DNA from: Yersinia hibernica
Lineage (GTDB): Bacteria > Pseudomonadota > Gammaproteobacteria > Enterobacterales > Enterobacteriaceae
Direction of reading: 5' to 3'
Length of the DNA: 64,000 nucleotides
NCBI RefSeq assembly: GCF_004124235.1
Contig: NZ_CP032487.1
Coordinates: 992,001 to 1,056,000, forward strand
In this document: in pieces, positions 50,042-57,718 of the stretch
How the letters are laid out: the number at the start of each line of letters is the position of its first letter
How positions within the stretch are numbered: position 1 is the stretch's first letter
Notes under the pieces: model-generated
Databases searched by the model: none
What the model was told of the DNA's origin: nothing
Seen by the model: the letters and a program-made list of their open reading frames with translations, nothing else
Translations under genes and position numbers: made by a program

Positions 50042-51373
50042 TCAGTTGCTACGGACGGTATCTGAAAGTGATGGGGCGCTGTTCATGGCTTTTTCCCCTT
50101 CGGTTTTCAATAAAGAACGTTCATAAGCACGCAGGAATGGCAGATAGATTAACGCGGAAACTGTCATACATATCAAACACATAACTACCGGGCTGAAGGC
50201 CCAATTTGCCGCCCAGGATGCGCCAATGGGGGCCGGGGTAGTCCACGGAGTTAGAGACACAACTTGCGCTAACCATCCCAGTTTGGTGGCGCTATAAGCC
50301 AGAATGGCATTAATCATCGGTACACAAGCAAATGGTATGAACATGATTGGGTTCATAATAATTGGAGCGCCGAACAGGATGGGTTCATTAATATTAAAGA
50401 AGCTCGGCACAATCCCCAATTTGCCAATCGTCCGTAAGTGAGTGACTTTGCTGCGCAATAAGAGGAAAGCCAGTGGTAATGTGGAGCCAACGCCGCCAAT
50501 TAATAAGTAGTGATCCCAAAAACCTTGCAGGTATATATGTGGCAAGGCTGCACCTGCTGCCAGAGCCGCTTGGTTTGCCGCCAGGTTGGTCATCCAGAAT
50601 GGGCTCATGATACCGGTGACAATCAGTGAACCGTGGATGCCTGAGAACCAGAAAATTTGGCACAATAGCACTGACAATAACATTGCCGGTAAAGAGTCTG
50701 ATGCTGAAACCAATGGTGCCAGTAAATGCATGATAGCTTCTGGAATAATCATGCCAGTCTGGGATTCAATGAATAAATTAAGTGGGTGTAGGGTGGCAAT
50801 AATAACTAATACGGGGATCAGAATTTCAAAAGAGCGCGCGACCCCTGTCGGCACCTCTTTGGGCAAGCGAATCGTGATATTGTGCTGCTTTAGAGCGGCA
50901 TAAACACGAGTGGAATAAATTGCAGTAATTAGTGCCGTGAAGATCCCTTGACCAGAAAGATATTGAGTAGAAATTTTGCCATCAGCGAATGGTGCGGCAA
51001 CAAGCAGAAATGCCATAAATGCCAGCAAGCCGGTCATTACGGGGTCGAGATTAAATTGTCGTCCCAGACTGGCCCCGACCCCGACTGAAATAAAGAATGT
51101 CATGACCCCCATGCTTAAATTAAAAGGCAACATGAGTTGTGCACGATATGTCTGAGAAAAGTCCAGCCATGCTCGGGCGAACCCCATCGTGGTATCGGCA
51201 GAGAAGGGCGGGAAAATAAACACCAACATAAATGACCCGATGATCATAAAAGGCAGTGCTGCAGTAAAACCATCACGGATAGCAATAACATATTTTTGCT
51301 GCCCCAGACGCCCGGCTAACGGAGTAATAGATTGTTCAATAACAGCAATCATCGATTGATAGAGAGAACTCAT
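50042..51373 (-). CDS. PTS cellobiose-type IIC permease
   Basis: A 443-residue membrane permease of the lactose/cellobiose IIC family, with about ten hydrophobic segments and the substrate-site motif PSFFNINEPILFGAPIIMNP. The N-terminal FTAALPFMIIGSFMLVFIFP is typical. It imports and, with IIB, phosphorylates a beta-glucoside at the inner membrane. It is 12 bp after the IIB gene. Confidence 0.95.
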   Translation of the reverse strand: MSSLYQSMIAVIEQSITPLAGRLGQQKYVIAIRDGFTAALPFMIIGSFMLVFIFPPFSADTTMGFARAWLDFSQTYRAQLMLPFNLSMGVMTFFISVGVGASLGRQFNLDPVMTGLLAFMAFLLVAAPFADGKISTQYLSGQGIFTALITAIYSTRVYAALKQHNITIRLPKEVPTGVARSFEILIPVLVIIATLHPLNLFIESQTGMIIPEAIMHLLAPLVSASDSLPAMLLSVLLCQIFWFSGIHGSLIVTGIMSPFWMTNLAANQAALAAGAALPHIYLQGFWDHYLLIGGVGSTLPLAFLLLRSKVTHLRTIGKLGIVPSFFNINEPILFGAPIIMNPIMFIPFACVPMINAILAYSATKLGWLAQVVSLTPWTTPAPIGASWAANWAFSPVVMCLICMTVSALIYLPFLRAYERSLLKTEGEKAMNSAPSLSDTVRSN

Positions 51374-51385
51374 GTGAACACCTTC

Positions 51386-51700
51386 TTAGTGGGTCGCGTT
51401 AATGAGCGACAGTGCATAGTCCAGGACTTTATCGCCACGCTGCATTCCGTAATCCATCATGTCAATGGACTGGACGGGAATACCGTGAACTGCAGCCTTT
51501 TCTGAGAGCATACCTAACATATATTTTACTTGCGGCCCGAGCAGAACAACCTGATAGCGCGGAAATTGAATATCAAATTCAGACACGCCAAATGCATCAA
51601 TTTCGACAGGTATTCCTCTTTCCTCGGCAACAGCTCGCATTTTTTTCACCAGCATGCTGGTGGACATACCGGCGGAACAGCACAACATAATCTTGAACAT
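51386..51700 (-). CDS. PTS cellobiose-type IIB component
   Basis: A 104-residue IIB protein with the phospho-Cys in MFKIMLCCSAGMSTSMLVKK and the conserved VVLLGPQVKYMLGML stretch. First gene of the operon IIB-IIC-glucosidase-IIA-porin. LacI-type operators lie 55-250 bp upstream. Confidence 0.95.
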   Translation of the reverse strand: MFKIMLCCSAGMSTSMLVKKMRAVAEERGIPVEIDAFGVSEFDIQFPRYQVVLLGPQVKYMLGMLSEKAAVHGIPVQSIDMMDYGMQRGDKVLDYALSLINATH

Positions 51701-51754
51701 CGACAGCCATCCTCAAAATATAAAAACATTAGGGACCACGGTTTTGACACTCTA

Positions 51755-51770
51755 CGGAAACCGTTTTCCA
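51755..51770. promoter_or_regulatory. LacI-type operator 1
   Basis: CGGAAACCGTTTTCCA, containing the palindrome GGAAAC-CG-TTTTCC, 55 bp before the IIB gene. Its core is identical to operator 2. Confidence 0.75.
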
Positions 51771-51812
51771 ATTAGGTAAAGCGGTTGTTTCGAGAATGAT
51801 TGGATATCATGC

Positions 51813-51826
51813 GGAAACCGTTTTCC
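51813..51826. promoter_or_regulatory. LacI-type operator 2
   Basis: GGAAACCGTTTTCC, same core as operator 1, 57 bp apart, that is about five to six helical turns, suited to looping by a LacI-family repressor. Confidence 0.75.
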
Positions 51827-51844
51827 ATTTAAAGTGGATGGAAC

Positions 51845-51902
51845 TGTGATAGCCATCAAAGTCCAATGGATAAAGGGATTATTTATTTGATGAACATCAC
51901 AG
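51845..51902. promoter_or_regulatory. Two CRP-like sites in the divergent promoter region
   Basis: TGTGATAGCCATCAAA at 51845-51860, and the same pattern TGTGATGTTCATCAAA on the opposite strand at 51902-51887. Both match the CRP consensus TGTGA-N6-TCACA except in the last positions. Mirror-image placement between two divergent units suggests catabolite control of both. Confidence 0.55.
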
Positions 51903-51935
51903 CTTTGGGGTTTTGATAACTATTTTGGATGGTGA

Positions 51936-51952
51936 TGGAAATTCGGTTTCCA
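51936..51952. promoter_or_regulatory. LacI-type operator 3
   Basis: TGGAAATTCGGTTTCCA, a palindrome with a variant centre, about 100 bp before the regulator gene. A half-site (ATGGAAACG region) follows near 51960. It may serve autoregulation. Confidence 0.65.
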
Positions 51953-52052
51953 TGGCAAATGGAAACGATTATACTCAGGTAGCTGCAATAGTTTGACCAG
52001 CGCTGTATTTAGGAATGACAGGTAAGGACGAAAGCCTGCCGAGGAGAGAATC

Positions 52053-53009
52053 ATGTCTACAATCAACGATGTATCACGTTTAGCTGGGGTTTCTAAAGCC
52101 ACAGTATCACGGGTGTTGAGTGGTTCGCGTGGCGTTAAGGAAGCTAGCCGCCTGGCCGTACTAAAAGCGGTTGAGGAACTCAATTATCGGCCAAATGTTA
52201 TCGCGCAATCATTATTAAGCCAGTCAACAGGCTGTATCGGTGTTATTTGCGCGCAGGAAAATATTAACCAAACAACGGGTTATCTGTACGCACTTGAAAA
52301 ACATTTAAGTCAGCATCAAAAGCATTTATTGCTGCGTTTTGCCAATAATAGAGCTGAGGTTATGCAGGCGCTCGATGAACTGACCTGTGGTCTGTGTGAT
52401 GATGTGCTGATTATTGGTGCCCGTTTCCCGCTTAATCTCTCTGATGACGATATTATTCTGGTCGATTGCATGGATGTTGATGCCACCAACAGTATCCATT
52501 TCGATCATGCTTTTGCCGCCGAAACTGCCTGTAATTATTTAATAAAACAGGGTAGAAGAAAGATTGCCTTAATTAATACCGATACCAGCGGTTATGTTGA
52601 CGAAGTGCTGTTGGGGTATAAGCGAGCACTGGAAAATAACTTTTTACCTTTTAACCGCGATCTTATTTTCATGGATTCACCCTCTTCATCAGTTGCATTA
52701 CAAGTGTTGCTTAATAACAGCGCCACACTCAATTTTAATGCATTGCTGGTGGCGGATGAGCGCGAGGCTCAAAGTGTTATTCCACAACTGCAAGCATTTA
52801 ATAAATCCGTTCCTGATGACATCATGGTATTCAGCCTAGCTGGAACGTTACATTATCCGGGTATTCCGACAATTCCTGCGATTGAGTATTCGATGGATGC
52901 GATGGCGGCGAAAATAGTGGCATGGCTTAATGGGAAAACCAAAAGTGTGCTGGGTTCATATGCATTACGTGGGGATTTAATTATTCCGGATATGCTTGGT
53001 AGGAAATAA
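52053..53009 (+). CDS. LacI-family regulator of the beta-glucoside operon
   Basis: A 318-residue repressor. The N-terminal HTH reads INDVSRLAGVSKATVSRVLS and the hinge NYRPNVIAQSLLSQSTG. The rest is a periplasmic-binding-protein-like effector domain ending near residue 318, slightly shorter than the usual 330-340. It is divergent from the PTS operon with three palindromic operators between them, so it should repress that operon until a (phospho-)beta-glucoside is bound. Confidence 0.94.
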   Translation: MSTINDVSRLAGVSKATVSRVLSGSRGVKEASRLAVLKAVEELNYRPNVIAQSLLSQSTGCIGVICAQENINQTTGYLYALEKHLSQHQKHLLLRFANNRAEVMQALDELTCGLCDDVLIIGARFPLNLSDDDIILVDCMDVDATNSIHFDHAFAAETACNYLIKQGRRKIALINTDTSGYVDEVLLGYKRALENNFLPFNRDLIFMDSPSSSVALQVLLNNSATLNFNALLVADEREAQSVIPQLQAFNKSVPDDIMVFSLAGTLHYPGIPTIPAIEYSMDAMAAKIVAWLNGKTKSVLGSYALRGDLIIPDMLGRK

Positions 53010-53287
53010 TTCCTGATTAAAATAGCGCGGTGTCAATTTCAGCACAAAGCAATGCGAAAATAGCAAGCCAGCGCTAACATCCAGATTACTCGATATAAAA
53101 ACAATTAGCGGAACTGTGATGAGGCTCCGCTTTTACCCCTGCTCTGTGTCTATTATGTCTGTTGTAACAAATCTGTAGCAATTAAAAGTCTACTGATTTT
53201 TTATGCCTATTGCTATTGATGTTACGGCTATCCCAGTAACAGCAAGTGAGCAGGGTATATACCATCAACTGGATGACGGAGCTTGAG

Positions 53288-54589
53288 ATGATAAAAGTAA
53301 AGACGGCGTATACCTTGAGTTTATTGGCAATTCTCCTACCTGCTTCACCCCATATTATGGCTCAAGATAAAAACGATAATTATAAACTTGAACAGGTTTT
53401 GGTGATGAGCCGCCATGGTATTCGTGCACCTCTGGTGAATTATGGCGATATGCTTTCCAGTGCAACACCGGATAAATGGCCACAATGGACGACCCCAGGG
53501 GGGTATTTGACGCCAAAAGGCGCAGAGCTTGAGGCGATGATGGGCGGGTATTTCCGCGAGTGGTTAGCACAGGGTAAGTTAATAAAATCAAGTGGATGCC
53601 CCGCACCCAGCACGGTATTTACTTACGCAAATAGTTTGCCAAGAACGATTGATACCGCGCAGCATTTCTTATTTGGTGCTTTTCCTGGCTGTAATGTTCC
53701 GGTGGTTCATCAAAAAGAAATCGGCAAAATGGACCCGGTATTTAACCCGATTATTACGCTGGATATTACTCCAGAGTTTAAAGAGAAAGCGTTGGCTTCT
53801 ATTAACCAACATGCAGGGCCGGGTGGCGTAGCAGGTTTAAATAAGCGCTTGCAACCTAACTATGATTTGCTGTCCAACGTTTTAGATTATAAGAACTCAC
53901 CGGCCTGTCTGATAGATAAGAAATGTGATTGGAGCACGCAACCGACAGATATTGTATTAGTGCAAAATAAAGAACCGGGTATTACCGGCCCGCTGAGATT
54001 GGGCACCGGTGCATCGGATGCTTTCATGTTGCAATATTATGAGGGTTTCCCAGCAAAAGATGTCGCCTGGGGACGAATTCAGTCCCCGCAAGAGTGGCGC
54101 AAACTCATCGATATTAAAAATCTCTACCATGAAACCTTATTTGGTTCTCCAGCCATTGCGGATAATGCTGCTAAAAAGTTGGTCGGTTTTATTAGTTCCG
54201 CCCTTGACCCTATAGGTGAGAAAACGCCAAATGAATTAGCGGCACAAAAAGCTAAGTTGGCAGTTTTGGTCGGTCATGACTCCAATATTGCATCTTTGCT
54301 GGCGGCGCTTAAGACGAAAGAATATCAACTGCCAGATCAGTATGAAAAAACTCCGATCAGTGGCAAAGTAGTATTTGAGCGCTGGAAGGATATCAAACAA
54401 AACAAAGAGTTGATGAAAGTTGAATATATCTATTTGTCGACTGAGCAAATCCGAAATAAAACACCGCTGTCACTTCAAAACTCCCCAAAACGAGTCACAT
54501 TAGAAATAGAAGGTTGCCCGATTGATGCTAAAGGATTCTGTGCAATGGATGATTTCAGAAAAGCGATAAAACAAAATACCCATATCTAG
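53288..54589 (+). CDS. agp: Periplasmic glucose-1-phosphatase Agp
   Basis: A 433-residue histidine acid phosphatase. The start at 53288 is chosen because GGAG precedes it and it gives a regular signal peptide (MIKVKTAYTLSLLAILLPAS, cleavage near residue 26). The catalytic motif is VLVMSRHGIRAPLVNYGD (RHGxRxP) and the proton donor HD is in LAVLVGHDSNIASLLAAL. Close overall similarity to E. coli Agp, including the LEQVL start and the C-terminal EGCPIDAKGFCAMDDF. The canonical RHG is retained where E. coli Agp has RHN. It releases glucose from glucose-1-phosphate in the periplasm. Confidence 0.93.
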   Translation: MIKVKTAYTLSLLAILLPASPHIMAQDKNDNYKLEQVLVMSRHGIRAPLVNYGDMLSSATPDKWPQWTTPGGYLTPKGAELEAMMGGYFREWLAQGKLIKSSGCPAPSTVFTYANSLPRTIDTAQHFLFGAFPGCNVPVVHQKEIGKMDPVFNPIITLDITPEFKEKALASINQHAGPGGVAGLNKRLQPNYDLLSNVLDYKNSPACLIDKKCDWSTQPTDIVLVQNKEPGITGPLRLGTGASDAFMLQYYEGFPAKDVAWGRIQSPQEWRKLIDIKNLYHETLFGSPAIADNAAKKLVGFISSALDPIGEKTPNELAAQKAKLAVLVGHDSNIASLLAALKTKEYQLPDQYEKTPISGKVVFERWKDIKQNKELMKVEYIYLSTEQIRNKTPLSLQNSPKRVTLEIEGCPIDAKGFCAMDDFRKAIKQNTHI

Positions 54590-54704
54590 TTTGAAGTTAC
54601 CGAACATAGGTTTGGTCAGGAGTAGAGAATAGGGGCTGGCATAAAATGATAGGCTGCGCTAACGTGGCTTTCTTTGTCAGCCTCAGTTATTTGTAGATCT
54701 CCTG

Positions 54705-55838
54705 ATGACACTATTTGCAACCACTTGTCGCGCAGTAACAACTGTTTTCAGGCCTTTTTTAAAAGACCGCCTGCTGCATATTTTATTGATTTTAGGTATC
54801 GGCCTAACGGCGCTGACGCCAACAAAGATTTCAGCTTTTCCACAGTTTATTGACTGGACAACTATTGTCACGTTATTGGGATTAATGCTACTGACGAAAG
54901 GGGTTGAAATCAGCGGTTACTTCGATTTTATTGGCCGAAAGATCATCAATACATTACACACCGAGCGGCATTTGGCACTGTTTTTAGTTATGTCAGCTGC
55001 AGTGTTGTCGTCTTTTCTGACCAACGATGTGGCTCTGTTTATTATTGTGCCACTGATTTTAACGCTGAAAAAAATATCGTCTTTACCGGTTTCCAGGTTG
55101 ATTATTTTCTCTGCACTGGCAGTGAATGCGGGCTCGTTATTAACGCCAATCGGTAACCCTCAAAATATTCTATTATGGAGCCGCTCCGAACTGTCGTTTA
55201 TTGGCTTTACTCTCCAAATGGCTCCGCTGGCGGCGCTGATATTACTGACGTTATTGGCTGTGACCTGGTGGCGTTTTCCTGCCCGGATTATCAATAAACA
55301 GAGCGCTAGCCCCATTTATCCTTACCAGTCTCGGCTATTATTGAGCTGTTTGGCGTTGTATGTGATTTTTATTATTTGCGTGGATTTAGGCTGGGCAATT
55401 TACGGATTATTGATTGTTTTCATCGGGTTATTATTACTGGCCAGACGTGTTTTACTGGCGATAGACTGGAGCTTGATTGTGGTCTTTATGGCGATGTTTA
55501 TCGACGTGCGCTTATTGACTGAATTACCTGGCTTACAGTCACTTTTTGGCGAGATCAAAACCTTATCGGCCGGGGCGGCTTATATGCTGGGTATTGGTTT
55601 GTCCCAAGTGATAAGTAATGTTCCTGCGACAATTTTATTGCTTAATTATCTGCCCTCCAGTTCATTGGTGGCCTATGCCGTTAATATTGGTGGTTTCGGC
55701 TTTGCATTGGGCTCTATGGCAAATTTAATTGCACTCAGAATGGCCGGTGAGCCAGCCATCTGGTTAAAATTCCATGCTTATTCGTTGCCATTCTTATTCT
55801 GGAGTGCATTGGTTGGCTGGTTGTTATTGATATTTTGA
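54705..55838 (+). CDS. ybiR: YbiR-family anion transporter
   Basis: A 377-residue inner-membrane protein of the ArsB/CitM-type ion transporter superfamily, close to E. coli YbiR. Family sequence: TLLGLMLLTKGVEISGYFDF, SSFLTNDVALFIIVPLILTL, VNAGSLLTPIGNPQNILLWS and LSQVISNVPATILLLNYLPS. About ten to eleven hydrophobic segments. The substrate is unknown. It lies about 115 bp after agp. Confidence 0.92.
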   Translation: MTLFATTCRAVTTVFRPFLKDRLLHILLILGIGLTALTPTKISAFPQFIDWTTIVTLLGLMLLTKGVEISGYFDFIGRKIINTLHTERHLALFLVMSAAVLSSFLTNDVALFIIVPLILTLKKISSLPVSRLIIFSALAVNAGSLLTPIGNPQNILLWSRSELSFIGFTLQMAPLAALILLTLLAVTWWRFPARIINKQSASPIYPYQSRLLLSCLALYVIFIICVDLGWAIYGLLIVFIGLLLLARRVLLAIDWSLIVVFMAMFIDVRLLTELPGLQSLFGEIKTLSAGAAYMLGIGLSQVISNVPATILLLNYLPSSSLVAYAVNIGGFGFALGSMANLIALRMAGEPAIWLKFHAYSLPFLFWSALVGWLLLIF

Positions 55839-55906
55839 GGTGATTGCTATCAGACGGTTGGCTCAGGAGTTATATACTGAACCAATGGTCTGTAAGCTGG
55901 CACCAA

Positions 55907-56935
55907 TTAAAGAAAAATAGCCAGTAAAAAAGCCATGACAATAATAAACGCGACAAAAGCCAGCGACGGTTTTTGCAACAATGATTGCGGTAGGGCGGCA
56001 ATCAACGGGTTAATTAATGGCTGCGGAGTTTTTTGCTCTTCGGCCAAACGTTGAGCAACATTCACTCGGTCTAATCTGGCGGCAAATAGAACATTGATAA
56101 TGTCATTTAACTGCGCTTGAGTCAGAGGTGTACTCGGGCTGGCTTGAAAACGATTCTGACTGTAATCAACCAATAACTGCTGCTCCTGCGCATCCGCGGG
56201 CTGTTTTAGCGCTGCCTGCAGATTAACCAATGTGGGCGCGCTTTGCTGGCTAAGAGCCACCTTGGTCTGCAAAAATTGGCTGAGTATCTGAAAATGGCGC
56301 GCGGGCAGTGGGTCATTACTTTTCACCCCCACCATATCAAAGAGTGCTTGCCAGATTTTGGCGGGTTGCTCGCCCGTTGCTGCACTGAGTTTAGCCACCA
56401 GCGATTGAATATGCTGATGTTCCGCCGGTAACAATGGCCTGTCAGTTATTGTTGTCAGCTGAGGTTGGGGAATATTCAATGTGCCGGATTGCAGTAACAC
56501 CAGCACCTGTTGCAGCTCTGTATGACTTAACTGACTCAATACCGTGTGACCAAATTGCTGGCGAATGAAGTCACTCACTGCCTGGCGGTTATTCCCTTGC
56601 GGCAGTAACTCGGTGAGCTGTTGGCGCAATTGGTGATTAACATGATTTTCTTGGGCCTGCGACAAGCGGGTTTGCAGCAATTGCTCCGCCGGTTGGAAGT
56701 GGCGGGCGAGTAAATCACTGGTGCTACTAAGGGATAAATCGTGGCGCAAGCCAGCCCAAATTTCGGCCGATTTTATCGGGCTTAGCGCCATGATCCGCAC
56801 AATCAGTTTTTCCAGCGTGGTGCGCTGCGCGGGAGTTAATGCCCTCTCTTCCACTTGGCCCGCAGAGGGTATTTTGGCGGGGGTGACATTGCGATCACTG
56901 GCAATGGGAACACCTGGGCCGTTCAAAGGTTGCAT
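55907..56935 (-). CDS. flk: Flagellar regulator Flk
   Basis: A 342-residue membrane-tethered protein resembling E. coli/Salmonella Flk (RflH), which prevents premature secretion of late flagellar substrates such as FlgM into the periplasm. The cytoplasmic part carries repeated glutamine-rich helical units, with two similar blocks at about residues 35-110 and 175-250 (LPARHFQILSQFLQTKVALS versus LLARHFQPAEQLLQTRLSQA). A single C-terminal anchor ends the chain (SLAFVAFIIVMAFLLAIFL). It lies close to fabB in E. coli; here about 11 kb intervene. Confidence 0.85.
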   Translation of the reverse strand: MQPLNGPGVPIASDRNVTPAKIPSAGQVEERALTPAQRTTLEKLIVRIMALSPIKSAEIWAGLRHDLSLSSTSDLLARHFQPAEQLLQTRLSQAQENHVNHQLRQQLTELLPQGNNRQAVSDFIRQQFGHTVLSQLSHTELQQVLVLLQSGTLNIPQPQLTTITDRPLLPAEHQHIQSLVAKLSAATGEQPAKIWQALFDMVGVKSNDPLPARHFQILSQFLQTKVALSQQSAPTLVNLQAALKQPADAQEQQLLVDYSQNRFQASPSTPLTQAQLNDIINVLFAARLDRVNVAQRLAEEQKTPQPLINPLIAALPQSLLQKPSLAFVAFIIVMAFLLAIFL

Positions 56936-57145
56936 ATAACCCGTCCTTCGCTGTGGGGGCGGCAGTGTGGAAGATATTTCGGTGACCCGCTGATAGAAAC
57001 AGGCTGCGGGTATAATACCTGTAAATGTGAGTAACCAATATATTCTTCTTACATTTGGTTTCTGTTGCGCTTTGGCGCAGTGGCAGCGGTTAAATGTCCA
57101 AGCTAAATATCATCCTATTAACAAACCGTTTAAGAACCAGACATT

Positions 57146-57164
57146 GATAATGATAATTATACCC
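57146..57164. promoter_or_regulatory. Fur-box-like sequence upstream of scsA
   Basis: GATAATGATAATTATACCC shares 15 of 19 positions with the Fur consensus, the first twelve exactly. It lies about 170 bp before the scsA start. Iron control of scs genes is not established; this is a sequence match only. Confidence 0.45.
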
Positions 57165-57314
57165 GGCATACTCCCGGCTGCATGTTGGTGGGCGATATTG
57201 GTTACTCGGCCCATCCATGGCGTGCTTGCAACCATCCGGCAAGCAGATTGGTTAGGTTATAAAATGCGCCGCATAACAGAGCGGCAAATTGATAGGGATT
57301 ATTCAGTCATCAGC

Positions 57315-57668
57315 ATGTTTAAACGACAACGCGCCGCCAAGTGGTTCCTCTGTCTGGCTTGCTTGGTCATACTGGTTTGTATGACACAGCGTATTGCCAG
57401 TTTGCACGCGTTGGAAAAAAAACTCCTGCTGACGTCGTCGTCACAGATGGTTGCGGATGCCAATGACTCCCCAACACCTTGTGAGCTAAGCGCCAAGTCG
57501 CTATTGGCATCGCCACCGGTGTTGTTTGAATTAGCCATTTTCTCTCTGGGCTTGCTGCTGCTGTTGTTGGTGCCCGTCATACCAACCCGTATGCGCTTCC
57601 CTCCGCCCAGAGCCATATCACCCAGTGGTTTGAGGGTGCACCTGCGGTTATGCATTTTCCGGGAATAG
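57315..57668 (+). CDS. scsA: ScsA, small membrane protein of the scs operon
   Basis: A 117-residue protein with two hydrophobic segments (KWFLCLACLVILVCMTQRI and LFELAIFSLGLLLLLLVPVI) and a C-terminal basic tail (SGLRVHLRLCIFRE) typical of ScsA/DUF2946-like proteins. The open frame extends 288 bp upstream but that part lacks similarity, so the ATG at 57315 is chosen despite a weak ribosome-binding site. Function in copper tolerance is inferred from the operon; the family role is poorly defined. Confidence 0.8.
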   Translation: MFKRQRAAKWFLCLACLVILVCMTQRIASLHALEKKLLLTSSSQMVADANDSPTPCELSAKSLLASPPVLFELAIFSLGLLLLLLVPVIPTRMRFPPPRAISPSGLRVHLRLCIFRE

Positions 57669-57718
57669 CACAGCAACTCTCTATGTTGCTGTAATTAATC
57701 TATTTCTGGAGAAAAATA

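Noticed and set aside
53145..53180. Possible Pho box before agp (CTGT repeats)
   Set aside because: The two CTGT units are 14 bp apart and not 11, and flanking bases fit poorly.
57027..57314. Long N-terminal extension of the scsA frame
   Set aside because: The extension lacks similarity to ScsA proteins and covers the likely promoter region; the family-like protein begins at 57315.
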